NCBI RefSeq assembly: GCF_050219315.1
Contig: NZ_CP116939.1
Span: forward strand, 248,001 to 312,000
Length of the DNA: 64,000 nt
Direction: 5' to 3'
Origin: Megasphaera_A sueciensis
GTDB taxonomy: Bacteria; Bacillota; Negativicutes; Veillonellales; Megasphaeraceae
Position numbers and translations under genes: made by a program. Shown one piece after another: positions 8,503 through 16,111 of this stretch. Position 1 is the first letter of the stretch, and every line of letters begins with the position of its first letter. The notes under the pieces are model-generated. The model had not been told where the DNA came from, did no database searches, and saw only the letters and a program-made list of their open reading frames with translations.

Positions 8503-9630
8503 GTGATCAAGGAGAAAAGTTTTTCTGTCCTTTACCGAATTACGGCAGACAGTAAGGAAGAAGCTCAAAATTTGGCTCAGAAAATTGCTGTAGAACAGAC
8601 TATCGAATTTCCTCCTGATTTAGTAGAAAGACAGTCTATTTTCGATAATATAGTTGGAAATGTTAAGTTTACAGAGTATGGGGATGGACAATATCGGTAT
8701 TGGATAACGTATAATGATGGAGCTGCAGGAACCGAAATTACGCAGTTATTCAATGTTGTTTTTGGAAATAGCAGTATGCAGCCTGGCATATGGGTAGAAG
8801 ATATTGAATTTTCTTCGGCTTTTTTATCGGCGTATCACGGGCCTCATTTTGGCATTGCCGGTATTCGTGAACTTTTAGGTGTTTTTCACCGGCCTTTACT
8901 TCACTGTGTGATTAAGCCGTTAGGTTCAACGACGGCAGAGCTGGCTCATATGGCCTATGAGTTTGCAGCAGGGGGGGCAGATCTTATTAAAGATGATCAC
9001 GGTATTACCAATCAGGCTAGTGCTCCTTTTGCAGAACGGGTAGCTGCTTGTGCCGAAGCTGTACGGAAAGCGAATAAGGACACTGGCGGGCATGCTGTCT
9101 ATGTTGCTAATTGCACTGCAGACGGGACAAAAAGTCATGAAAGAGCACTGCAAGCTAAAAAATTAGGGGCCGGGGGCATTTTATTGGCACCTGTGCTTAC
9201 AGGGTTTGGCATGATTCGTGAAATTGCGGATGATCCCTTGGTAGGATTGCCCATAATTTCTCATCCATCGTTGTCAGGGGGGTTTATTATGCCCGGCCTT
9301 TCCGGTGTTGTCATGTCTGTCTTGTATGGCGTATTTTCACGTCTTGCCGGTGCGGATGCTGTTGTATTTCCCAGTTATGGCGGCAGATTTACTTTTACGG
9401 CGGATGACTGCAAAAAGATTGCCGAGTCCGCTAGAAATCATTTGGGAAAATTAGCGGCGATTTTTCCCAGTCCCGGTGGCGGTATAACAGAAGAAACGAT
9501 TCCTAAACTGGCAAAGTTATACGGCAGGGATGTTATATATTTGGTAGGCGGCGGTATTTTTCGTCATGGACCGGATTTGCTTGAAAATACAAAATTTTAT
9601 AAAATGATGATACAGGAGATATACTCGTGA
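8503..9630 (+). CDS. RuBisCO-like protein (form IV type)
   Basis: A 375-residue protein of the RuBisCO large-chain fold, shorter than true RuBisCO (about 470). It has the N-terminal alpha/beta domain to about residue 125 and the TIM barrel after it. Counterparts seen: K138 of IKPLG (the K175 position), K163 and D165 of LIKDDH (K201 and D203), a His in ISHPSLSGG (H294), and the phosphate-binding PSPGGG and LVGGG loops. The carboxylase-specific Glu204 is His166, and the loop-6 lysine is absent (PSYGGRF). It is therefore not a CO2-fixing enzyme. Known form IV proteins act in methionine salvage, isomerisation or D-apionate breakdown; which applies here is unknown. GGAG lies before the start, and its stop overlaps the GTG of the next gene. 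Confidence 0.9.
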   Translation: MIKEKSFSVLYRITADSKEEAQNLAQKIAVEQTIEFPPDLVERQSIFDNIVGNVKFTEYGDGQYRYWITYNDGAAGTEITQLFNVVFGNSSMQPGIWVEDIEFSSAFLSAYHGPHFGIAGIRELLGVFHRPLLHCVIKPLGSTTAELAHMAYEFAAGGADLIKDDHGITNQASAPFAERVAACAEAVRKANKDTGGHAVYVANCTADGTKSHERALQAKKLGAGGILLAPVLTGFGMIREIADDPLVGLPIISHPSLSGGFIMPGLSGVVMSVLYGVFSRLAGADAVVFPSYGGRFTFTADDCKKIAESARNHLGKLAAIFPSPGGGITEETIPKLAKLYGRDVIYLVGGGIFRHGPDLLENTKFYKMMIQEIYS

Positions 9631-10445
9631 ATACAGAACAAAAATATGAAAAACTAAAAAAAATCTTAAGCCATATGGGCAGTGTTGTTATTGGTTTTTC
9701 CGGTGGGGTAGACAGTACGCTGCTCTCTTATACGGCGTATACCGTATTAGGAAAGCAGTCACTGGCTGTTACGGCAGTATCCCCAACGCTGCCTGCAAGT
9801 GAACGGTCTGATGCAAAAAGTTTGGCTGAGGCAATAGGAATACCCCATCGGGAAGTATTGTCGACAGAATTTGATAATCCGAATTTTGTGCATAATCCGA
9901 AAGAACGCTGCTATATTTGTAAAAAAATCAGGTTTGAAGCACTGGTAAAACTAGCACAGAGGGAAGGATATCAATGGGTAATTGATGGCGGCAATATAGA
10001 TGATCTTGATGATTACCGTCCGGGAATGAAAGCACTGCTGGAATTATCCGATCACGTACGCAGTCCGATGATCGAAGCAGGTTTGGGAAAAGCGGATATC
10101 AGAATTATTTCCCGTCAATTGGGGCTTCGTACGTGGGACAAACAAAGTGCAGCTTGTCTTGCCAGCCGAATTCCCTATGGAATGGAACTAACATCGGAGC
10201 GATTGGAGACAATTGATAAAGCAGAAACTTATATTGCACCTTTTATTCAGGGATCCCTGCGGGTGCGGTATCATGGCGATATCGCGCGTATTGAAGTGGG
10301 GATGGAGGAATTAAGTGTTATATTGAAGCATCGGCAAAGTATTGTAAAAGCTTTAAAGAAATGTGGATTTACATATGTAACACTGGACTTGGGCGGATAT
10401 GAAATGGGAAGTTTGAATGAAGAAATCAGTGTGAAAGAGGAATAG
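9627..10445 (+). CDS. larE: LarE-type ATP-dependent sulfur transferase
   Basis: A 272-residue PP-loop ATPase of the LarE/TIGR00268 family. The PP-loop FSGGVDST is near residue 25. LarE adenylates a pyridinium dinucleotide carboxylate and adds sulfur to it, completing the nickel-pincer nucleotide used by lactate racemase and related enzymes. In Lactobacillus plantarum LarE the sulfur comes from Cys176, which is sacrificed; here Cys177 in AACLASRIPYG occupies that place, with only one Cys in the motif. A second Cys pair, RCYICKK, is also present. Translation starts at GTG 9627, overlapping the preceding TGA and preceded by AGGAG, so it is coupled to the RuBisCO-like gene. LarB and LarC are not in this window. 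Confidence 0.88.
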   Translation: MNTEQKYEKLKKILSHMGSVVIGFSGGVDSTLLSYTAYTVLGKQSLAVTAVSPTLPASERSDAKSLAEAIGIPHREVLSTEFDNPNFVHNPKERCYICKKIRFEALVKLAQREGYQWVIDGGNIDDLDDYRPGMKALLELSDHVRSPMIEAGLGKADIRIISRQLGLRTWDKQSAACLASRIPYGMELTSERLETIDKAETYIAPFIQGSLRVRYHGDIARIEVGMEELSVILKHRQSIVKALKKCGFTYVTLDLGGYEMGSLNEEISVKEE

Positions 10446-10449
10446 TATA

Positions 10450-11091
10450 ATGGCAATCACAAAAAAAATAAAACAAGAAATGTTAGAACGATTTCAACAG
10501 CAGTATGGTATATTGAAACCGGCCTTGCATTATCATTCCCCCTTTGAACTTCTGGTGGCCGTCGTTTTATCGGCACAATGTACTGATGAACGAGTTAATG
10601 TTGTAACAGGAGACTTATTTCCTTTATATAATACGCCAAAGAAAATGCTTGAACTGGGTCTGCAGGGATTGGAAAGTAAAATACGTACGTGTGGTCTCTA
10701 TCATAGCAAAGCGCAGCATTTGCTGGAAACTAGCGCAATTCTTTGTGAAAAATATGACGGAGAAGTGCCGCAGTCTTTTGAAGAACTTGTCAAACTTCCT
10801 GGTGTTGGCCGAAAAACAGCCAATGTTCTTGTGAGTATTCTTTTTAATATACCGGCAATTGCTGTAGATACGCATGTATTTCGTGTCGCAAATCGTACGG
10901 AACTGGCTGTTGGGAAAACTCCGTTAGAGGTAGAACAAGGATTGCAGAAGGCTGTTCCAAAAAAATGGTGGAGTCGGGCACATCACTGGCTTATTTGGCA
11001 CGGAAGACGTGTTTGTAAAGCACGGACTCCGTTATGTCATGAATGTATATTGAATGATTTGTGTCCGGCAGCGGCATTAAAAAGTAAATAA
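10450..11091 (+). CDS. nth: Endonuclease III
   Basis: A 213-residue bifunctional DNA glycosylase/AP lyase of base excision repair that removes oxidised pyrimidines. The helix-hairpin-helix LPGVGRKTANV carries the catalytic Lys, and VDTHVFR carries the catalytic Asp. The C-terminal [4Fe-4S] ligand set is complete with the spacing C-x6-C-x2-C-x5-C (CKARTPLCHECILNDLC). It begins 4 bases after larE and is the last gene of that same-strand set, ending at a long hairpin. There is nothing unusual in the protein. Confidence 0.96.
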   Translation: MAITKKIKQEMLERFQQQYGILKPALHYHSPFELLVAVVLSAQCTDERVNVVTGDLFPLYNTPKKMLELGLQGLESKIRTCGLYHSKAQHLLETSAILCEKYDGEVPQSFEELVKLPGVGRKTANVLVSILFNIPAIAVDTHVFRVANRTELAVGKTPLEVEQGLQKAVPKKWWSRAHHWLIWHGRRVCKARTPLCHECILNDLCPAAALKSK

Positions 11092-11122
11092 TGGAACAGG
11101 ATTTATGAAAGAATATATTATT

Positions 11123-11175
11123 ACAAGAGCGATATATTTCACGCCACAGGGATGGTGGAAATATATCGCTCTTGT
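11123..11175 (+). terminator. Long hairpin after nth, next to a group II intron 5' end
   Basis: A perfect 18-bp inverted repeat (arms 11123-11140 and 11158-11175, 17-base spacer) lies 31 bases after nth. It has no good T-tract any more: the sequence reads CTTGTCGTT and then the intron 5' end begins at 11180. It was probably the nth terminator, with its tail displaced by the intron insertion. Confidence 0.7.
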
Positions 11176-11179
11176 CGTT

Positions 11180-11378
11180 GTGCGCCCGACATGGGCGCAG
11201 TCTAGCGGGTGAAAGTCCCTAGTGCGGGTTAATAGTGCCAAGCACATATGCATTTGATATGTGGAGGGTAAGAATAAATCTGCAGGCACCCTTCGAACGG
11301 TATGCCGATGACACTATTATTCACTGCAAAGTGGACAGGCATAGAACCAGTCTATGGGAATTTTCTGCCACGTATTAG
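11180..11378 (+). mobile_element. Truncated group II intron: ribozyme 5' end joined to a reverse-transcriptase scrap
   Basis: The sequence from 11180 opens GTGCGCCCGACATGGG and continues with GCAGTCTAGCGGGTGAAAG, the hallmark start of bacterial group II introns (the same pattern begins the Oceanobacillus iheyensis intron). About 100 bases later, at 11289-11330, a frame reads PFERYADDTIIHCK, the catalytic YADD block of the intron-encoded reverse transcriptase, and stops at 11376-11378. Most of domain I, domains II-IV, most of the protein and the domain V/VI end are missing, so the element is dead. Its place right after a terminator-like hairpin fits class C insertion habit, though the RT peptide may be of another class. 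The remaining bases of the 11092-11415 gap hold nothing recognisable. Confidence 0.8.
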
Positions 11379-11415
11379 GCATGGCAATATTCTTGATTGT
11401 ATATCTTATGATGCT

Positions 11416-12759
11416 TCATTTGTTAGAAGAACTCATTGTTTGTGCAGCAGACAGTGAGTCTCCTTTTATCGGGGTTTTAAACTTGGGGATTCCCAATAAT
11501 ATGGCCACGACTGATGCCACACCTAAAAGATAAGGATAATACAAATATTGCATGATGGAGAATGGTGAAATTACTGCGAGACTGGAAGCAACTAACAGCT
11601 GAGCACCGTAGGGGATGCATCCTTGTATAAAGCAAGCAAACGTATCCAAAAGACTCGCGGCTTTTCTCCTGTCCACACCATATTTTTCAGATAGATTTTT
11701 CGTGAGTGAACCTACTATGATGATAGAGACTGTGTTATTTGCGGTACATAAATCTACTAAACTGACGAGTATGCCAATACCAAATTCAGCACCCTTTTCA
11801 GAGTGAATTCTTTTTTGTATGGTATGTAATAAAAAATCTATGCCGCCATTGACCTTTGTTAATTCTCCCATGCCGCCGATTAGTATGGATATGATGGATA
11901 TATCTTCCATACCAGCAATACCTTTTAAAGAAAGCTGAAATACAGTAAATATATCAAATGAACCATATATAAGGCCTATTATAGCAGATAATACAATGCC
12001 ACCGACTAATACCAGGACTACATTCAAACCGGTTAAAGCGATTACAAGCACGGCTACATAAGGTATTATTTTAATCAATTCATAATCATATGCTTCCGTA
12101 GCGTTGACATCCATGCCTAACGTCAGAAATGCATATATAATCAACGTGATAATTGCCGCAGGTAATACTATTTTAAAATTAGCCTTAAATTTATCTACCA
12201 TTTCAACGTCTTGCGTTTTAGTGGCTGCTACCGTGGAATTCGATATCATGGATAAACCGTCGCCAAACATGGCACCGCTGACGACAGCAGCAATCAAGAA
12301 ACCTACGGGCAATCCTGTTTTTTCCGCTATTCCAACGGCAATAGGTGCTAATGTAACTATGGTTCCGACAGACGTGCCGAGAGACATGGATAAAAAAGAA
12401 CCAATTACAAACATGCCGGCTACCATTAGGCTGGGCGGAAAAACAGCCAATCCCAAATTTACCGTAGCATCTACTGCACCCATAGATTTGCTGACCTCAG
12501 CGAATGCTCCTGCCAGAATAAAAATTAAACACATCAGAATGATACTGGAATCTCCGGCACCTTTGCAGAATTGTTCCACTTTTGCGTCGATGGATACTTT
12601 TCTATTTTGCAGTATGGCTATGGTGGAGGCGATAATTAAAGCTACGACTACAGGCATTTTGTAAAAGTCTTTCATAATTAATGAAACCCCGAGAAATAGT
12701 GCCATAAATACAACTAGTGGCAGCAGGGCGATGGCATTACCTTTTTTTTCATCATTCAT
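11416..12759 (-). CDS. NhaC-family Na+/H+ antiporter or related antiporter
   Basis: A 447-residue inner-membrane protein with about eleven hydrophobic segments. The blocks GTSVGTIVTLAPIAVGIA and VVSGAMFGDGLSMISNSTVAAT match the NhaC/ArcD-like ion transporter superfamily. Family members exchange Na+ for H+, but some swap organic acids or amino acids such as malate and lactate. The start at 12759 follows GGGAGGT. It is divergent from the LysR gene and near methionine gamma-lyase, so it may export a lyase product or be controlled by the same regulator; the sequence alone does not decide between pH/Na homeostasis and this role. Confidence 0.85.
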   Translation of the reverse strand: MNDEKKGNAIALLPLVVFMALFLGVSLIMKDFYKMPVVVALIIASTIAILQNRKVSIDAKVEQFCKGAGDSSIILMCLIFILAGAFAEVSKSMGAVDATVNLGLAVFPPSLMVAGMFVIGSFLSMSLGTSVGTIVTLAPIAVGIAEKTGLPVGFLIAAVVSGAMFGDGLSMISNSTVAATKTQDVEMVDKFKANFKIVLPAAIITLIIYAFLTLGMDVNATEAYDYELIKIIPYVAVLVIALTGLNVVLVLVGGIVLSAIIGLIYGSFDIFTVFQLSLKGIAGMEDISIISILIGGMGELTKVNGGIDFLLHTIQKRIHSEKGAEFGIGILVSLVDLCTANNTVSIIIVGSLTKNLSEKYGVDRRKAASLLDTFACFIQGCIPYGAQLLVASSLAVISPFSIMQYLYYPYLLGVASVVAILLGIPKFKTPIKGDSLSAAQTMSSSNK

Positions 12760-12945
12760 TATTGTACGTACCTCCCTTATTATATTTAATTGAGTTTTAC
12801 ATTATTGTTTTTTCTTAAATTACCTCCCGACGTATTGTATTTCCCCCAGATTCATATGGCTATAGCGTATGGATTCCTGTTTTGTTATAATAAGAATAGC
12901 ATTTTAAGATAGTATTCGTGAAATATCAATTTTCATCAAAGTTGC

Positions 12946-12960
12946 ATAGTTTGAAACTAT
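12946..12960. promoter_or_regulatory. LysR-type palindromic box upstream of the regulator gene
   Basis: A perfect 7-1-7 palindrome, ATAGTTT-G-AAACTAT, contains the LysR consensus T-N11-A. A nearly identical longer copy lies before the lyase gene at 13925. This copy is 22 bases before the regulator start and downstream of a TATAAT box at 12886-12891, a position suited to autorepression. Confidence 0.7.
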
Positions 12961-12981
12961 AGTAAAAGGAGGACATGTGTC

Positions 12982-13923
12982 ATGACATTTCAACAGTTAA
13001 AATATATTATTGAAATTTCCAGGAGTCATTCTATTACTGCTGCCGCACAAAAATTGTTTATTTCTCAGCCCAGTCTTAGCAAATCTGTAAAAGAATTGGA
13101 AACGGAGTTGGGGATCACTATATTGGAACGAACGAGACATGGCGTATCTTTTACGCAAAGTGGCATGGAATTTTTAAGCTATGCCTATCGTATTGCCGAT
13201 CAGATAGAAGGCATGCAGGGTTACTTTCGGCAGGATAACAGTAATGAAAAGAAGGTTCATTTGTCTATATCAGCACAGCATTATATGTTTCCTACCGATG
13301 CATTGGTTCAGTTTGTTCAGAAAGCTGAATCATATCATAGTTATACAATTACATTGCAGGAAAGCCGAACGACGCAGGTTATTCATGATGTGCTTGTGCA
13401 GCAAAGCCAGATTGGCATCATCTATGTATCTAAGGCAACAAAAAAATTTATGAACCGGTTATTTTTGCATAAAGGACTGGAATTTGTTCCTTTTTGCCAA
13501 TATCCGCCATATGTATATCTCAGAGCACAGCATCCATTAGCTTCCAGACGGCAGATCAACGTACGTGAGCTGGAACCCTATCCGTATGTACGATATGGAC
13601 AAGGGCAGGATCCGTATCTTTTTTCTGAAGAAGTTATTCTTCCAGGGATGTCCAATACGAAACTGATTTATGTGACAGATCGGTCCAGCCTGCTCAGTAT
13701 GTTGCGTAATACCAATTCTTTTAATATCGGCACAGGGTGTTTATTAGCTGATATGGTTGGCAGCAGCATCATTTCTGTTCCTGTGGAAGATTGTATTGAT
13801 ATGATGGAAATTGGTTGGTTGAAATTGAAAAACATGAAAATGACTGAGGAAATGACACTTTATGTCCAATTGCTGGAGGATTCTTTGACTCAATGTACAC
13901 GGGGATGCCTTACAGAAACGTAG
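12982..13923 (+). CDS. LysR-family transcriptional regulator
   Basis: A 313-residue LysR-type regulator. The N-terminal winged helix-turn-helix spans residues 1-65 (FQQLKYIIEISRSHSITAAA, then LFISQPSLSKSVKELE), followed by the linker helix and a periplasmic-binding-protein-like effector domain from about residue 90. AGGAGG lies before the ATG at 12982. It is divergent from the NhaC-type antiporter and 102 bases upstream of methionine gamma-lyase on the same strand. Matching T-N11-A palindromes lie before its own gene and before the lyase, so it very probably controls the lyase and itself. The effector is unknown; a sulfur amino acid or derivative is the natural guess. Confidence 0.93.
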   Translation: MTFQQLKYIIEISRSHSITAAAQKLFISQPSLSKSVKELETELGITILERTRHGVSFTQSGMEFLSYAYRIADQIEGMQGYFRQDNSNEKKVHLSISAQHYMFPTDALVQFVQKAESYHSYTITLQESRTTQVIHDVLVQQSQIGIIYVSKATKKFMNRLFLHKGLEFVPFCQYPPYVYLRAQHPLASRRQINVRELEPYPYVRYGQGQDPYLFSEEVILPGMSNTKLIYVTDRSSLLSMLRNTNSFNIGTGCLLADMVGSSIISVPVEDCIDMMEIGWLKLKNMKMTEEMTLYVQLLEDSLTQCTRGCLTET

Positions 13924-13924
13924 G

Positions 13925-13941
13925 CATAGTTTAAAACTATG
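13925..13941. promoter_or_regulatory. LysR-type palindromic box upstream of methionine gamma-lyase
   Basis: A perfect 8-1-8 palindrome, CATAGTTT-A-AAACTATG, starts just after the regulator's stop codon. It contains T-N11-A and matches the box at 12946 over 15 of 15 positions except the centre base. Its centre is about 66 bases before the predicted transcription start, the usual LysR recognition site position for activation. Confidence 0.75.
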
Positions 13942-13963
13942 TAAAAATGCTACTAATAGGTAT

Positions 13964-13992
13964 TTTTCAGAAAAAAATTTCTATGGTATGAT
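13964..13992 (+). promoter_or_regulatory. Putative promoter of methionine gamma-lyase
   Basis: TTTTCA at 13964-13969 and TATGAT at 13987-13992 are spaced by 17 bases. The boxes are imperfect, as expected for an activator-dependent promoter. Transcription would start near 13999. Confidence 0.5.
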
Positions 13993-14025
13993 TTTCTCAG
14001 ATAAAATAGTTGGGAGGAGATAATC

Positions 14026-15225
14026 ATGGAAAGAAAGCAATTACAAAAAATGGGTTTTGCAACGAAAGCGATTCATGGCGGTGCTTCTACAAACACCTTT
14101 GGTGCGTTAACTTGTCCTATTTATCAAACATCAACATTTGTGTTTGATTCGGCAGAACAAGGAGGCCGAAGATTTGCTTTAGAAGAAGGCGGATATATTT
14201 ATTCGCGTTTGGGCAACCCGACGAATACGGTTATTGAAGAAAAGTTAGCATTATTGGAAGGAGCAGAAGCTTGTGTAGCTACATCCTCGGGTATGGGAGC
14301 TATTTCTGCGGCACTTTGGACGGCTCTTCATGCAGGTGATCATGTTATTGCCAGCGATACGCTTTATGGATGTACTTTTTCTCTGTTGAACCATGGCATG
14401 ACACGATATGGAGTGGATGTTACTTTTGTGGATATGGCAGATTTAGAAGCTGTCAAAAAAGCGGTAAAACCAAATACAAGAGTTATTTACTTGGAAACAC
14501 CGGCGAATCCAACATTAAAAATCACGGATATCCGTGCTGTCAGTGAAATTGCGCATTCGATTGATGATTGCATGGTGATTGTGGATAATACATTTTGTAC
14601 ACCCTATATTCAACGCCCGCTGGAATTAGGTGCTGACGTTGTTGTCCATTCGGCGACAAAGTATTTGAATGGGCATGGCGATGTTATTGCTGGATTTGTT
14701 TGCGGAAAGCAAGACTACATTAACAATGTTAAAATGTTCGGACTAAAAGATATGACTGGTGCTGTACTCAGCCCGTTTGATGCATTTTTGATTGCCCGCG
14801 GCATGAAGACACTGTCCATTCGTATGGATCGCCATTGCAGCAATGCAATGAAGGTAGCGCAGTTTTTGGAAACCCATCCAGCAGTTGCTTCGGTATCTTA
14901 TCCGGGACTTAAAAGTTTTCCTTATTATGAATTGGCGCAAAAGCAAATGCGTATGTCCGGCGGCATGATTTCTTTTGAACTTAAAGGCGGTGTCAAAGAA
15001 GGCGCAGTCGTCATGAATAATGTAAAGCTTTGTAAACTTGCCGTTTCTCTTGGTGATGCGGAAACGTTGATTGAACACGCGGCTTCCATGACGCATTCTA
15101 CTTATACTAAAGAAGAATTGGCGAGTGCTGGCATTAGTGAAGGATTGGTCCGGTTATCTGTCGGATTGGAAGATCCTGAAGATATCATTTCCGATCTTAA
15201 ACAGGCATTGGATTTAATTATTTAA
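14026..15225 (+). CDS. megL: Methionine gamma-lyase
   Basis: A 399-residue PLP enzyme of the Cys/Met metabolism fold that splits methionine into methanethiol, ammonia and 2-oxobutyrate. The PLP lysine is K212 in HSATKYLNGHGDV. Tyr114 and Cys116 in LYGCTF sit at the same numbers as in Pseudomonas putida methionine gamma-lyase; that Cys is diagnostic for the lyase as against cystathionine enzymes, which usually have another residue. The N-terminal GGRRFALEEGGYIYSRLGNPT block is very like the Fusobacterium enzyme. GGGAGG precedes the start. The gene lies 102 bases after a LysR gene and behind a LysR box, so it is probably regulated by it. A terminator follows. Confidence 0.93.
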   Translation: MERKQLQKMGFATKAIHGGASTNTFGALTCPIYQTSTFVFDSAEQGGRRFALEEGGYIYSRLGNPTNTVIEEKLALLEGAEACVATSSGMGAISAALWTALHAGDHVIASDTLYGCTFSLLNHGMTRYGVDVTFVDMADLEAVKKAVKPNTRVIYLETPANPTLKITDIRAVSEIAHSIDDCMVIVDNTFCTPYIQRPLELGADVVVHSATKYLNGHGDVIAGFVCGKQDYINNVKMFGLKDMTGAVLSPFDAFLIARGMKTLSIRMDRHCSNAMKVAQFLETHPAVASVSYPGLKSFPYYELAQKQMRMSGGMISFELKGGVKEGAVVMNNVKLCKLAVSLGDAETLIEHAASMTHSTYTKEELASAGISEGLVRLSVGLEDPEDIISDLKQALDLII

Positions 15226-15244
15226 TATTGTAGCTTGTCATAAA

Positions 15245-15281
15245 AGGACTGCTGTCTTTATTCAGATAGTAGTCTTTTTTT
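15245..15281 (+). terminator. Intrinsic terminator of methionine gamma-lyase gene
   Basis: A hairpin with arms AGGACTGCTGTCT and AGATAGTAGTCT is followed by seven T. It closes the regulator/lyase unit. Confidence 0.8.
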
Positions 15282-15372
15282 GTGCACGGCTGTCCAAGTT
15301 GTATGGCGGGGATGTAATTGCTGGTTATTATATATAGTTATGTATGTCCGGTAAAATATATGAATATTTCAT

Positions 15373-15400
15373 TTGACAAATTTTACAACTCTGCTAAGAT
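15373..15400 (+). promoter_or_regulatory. Putative promoter of the small unknown gene
   Basis: TTGACA at 15373-15378 and TAAGAT at 15395-15400 are spaced by 16 bases, about 50 bases before the gene at 15450. Confidence 0.6.
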
Positions 15401-15449
15401 GAAATAAGGCATTCCTATATATAAATTATTTAGGGGAGGTTTTCTCTAT

Positions 15450-15845
15450 ATGAATTTGCAATATGTTAAAGGCAGTTATATGGATGAAATCATGTTTGAA
15501 AACAGGCCGGTCTTGTTTTCGCTGGAAGGGCTTCCGGAGGGAAATGATGAAGAAGCTGTCCGCTATAGCAAGCAGATATGGGAATGGATATTGGAATATC
15601 GTGTCCGTGTCATTGCCCATGCGCCGTTGATCGCCAATTTTAAAAATAAAAAATGGCGTGAGGACGGAGAACCGGAAGTTACATCAGAGGAGATACGAGG
15701 TTATTTGGAACGGATTAATTCCGTGTATGTCCAGTATCAAGGCGGTTTTGATATTTTCTTTGATACGAATGACGTATTTCACGAGCACTCTATTGTTGTC
15801 AGCATGGGGAAGAACTTTATGTTTAAAGGGTTTAAGCTTCTTTGA
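15450..15845 (+). CDS. Uncharacterised 131-residue protein
   Basis: Function not recognised. The protein has no signal peptide or membrane segment. The C-terminal part (GGFDIFFDTNDVFHEHSIVVSMG) has the pattern of the DUF2262 family, in which an aspartate-rich DG/ND turn is followed by F-x-x-HSI; this match is from memory and weak. GGGGAGG lies about 11 bases before the ATG at 15450; an internal ATG at 15480 is a less likely start. A promoter lies upstream, and the SCIFF precursor gene follows with its own promoter. Codon use looks like that of the neighbours. Confidence 0.75.
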   Translation: MNLQYVKGSYMDEIMFENRPVLFSLEGLPEGNDEEAVRYSKQIWEWILEYRVRVIAHAPLIANFKNKKWREDGEPEVTSEEIRGYLERINSVYVQYQGGFDIFFDTNDVFHEHSIVVSMGKNFMFKGFKLL

Positions 15846-15849
15846 TATG

Positions 15850-15878
15850 TTGTAGAAAGACATATCATGTGTTAAAAT
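15850..15878 (+). promoter_or_regulatory. Putative promoter of scfA
   Basis: TTGTAG at 15850-15855 and TAAAAT at 15873-15878 are spaced by 17 bases, 31 bases before the SCIFF precursor start. Confidence 0.55.
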
Positions 15879-15909
15879 AATAGTGACCATAAATGCGAGG
15901 TGAATTCCA

Positions 15910-16050
15910 ATGGAAAAACATATTATCACAATTAATACGGAATCTATCCAAAAGACGGCTCAATATGCAGGCTGCAGCGAATGTCAGACATCCTGCCAGT
16001 CCGCTTGTAAAACGTCTTGTACGGTAGGTAACCAGGTTTGCAGCAAATAA
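15910..16050 (+). CDS. scfA: SCIFF ranthipeptide precursor (six cysteines in forty-five)
   Basis: A 46-residue peptide with six Cys at positions 22, 25, 29, 33, 37 and 44. The C-terminal core is CQTSCQSACKTSCTVGNQ, nearly invariant across SCIFF peptides of Clostridia and relatives. SCIFF precursors are modified by a radical SAM enzyme that forms thioether bonds from Cys to non-alpha carbons (ranthipeptides); roles in quorum sensing and cell physiology have been proposed in clostridia. The start follows GAGGTGA with 6-base spacing. The cognate maturase begins 61 bases downstream. It was missed by a length cut-off because it is so short. The match is unmistakable. Confidence 0.95.
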   Translation: MEKHIITINTESIQKTAQYAGCSECQTSCQSACKTSCTVGNQVCSK

Positions 16051-16063
16051 GTTATTTTTGAGC

Positions 16064-16090
16064 AGCCCTTTACCACAATGGTAAAGGGCT
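16064..16090 (+). promoter_or_regulatory. Hairpin between SCIFF precursor and maturase genes
   Basis: A perfect 11-bp stem (AGCCCTTTACC with its complement, 5-base loop ACAAT) has no T-run after it (ATTCTT). It may act as a partial terminator or mRNA stabiliser, keeping precursor transcripts in excess over maturase transcripts. Confidence 0.65.
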
Positions 16091-16111
16091 ATTCTTATGC
16101 ATGGAGGAATT

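Noticed and set aside
11123..11175. Inverted repeat as an insertion sequence end or attachment site
   Set aside because: There is no second copy, no transposase and no target duplication; its place after nth fits a terminator, with a group II intron 5' end next to it.
12104..12664. 186-codon frame on the plus strand opposite the antiporter gene
   Set aside because: It is the complement of a hydrophobic coding sequence; such frames are common and it has no start signal.
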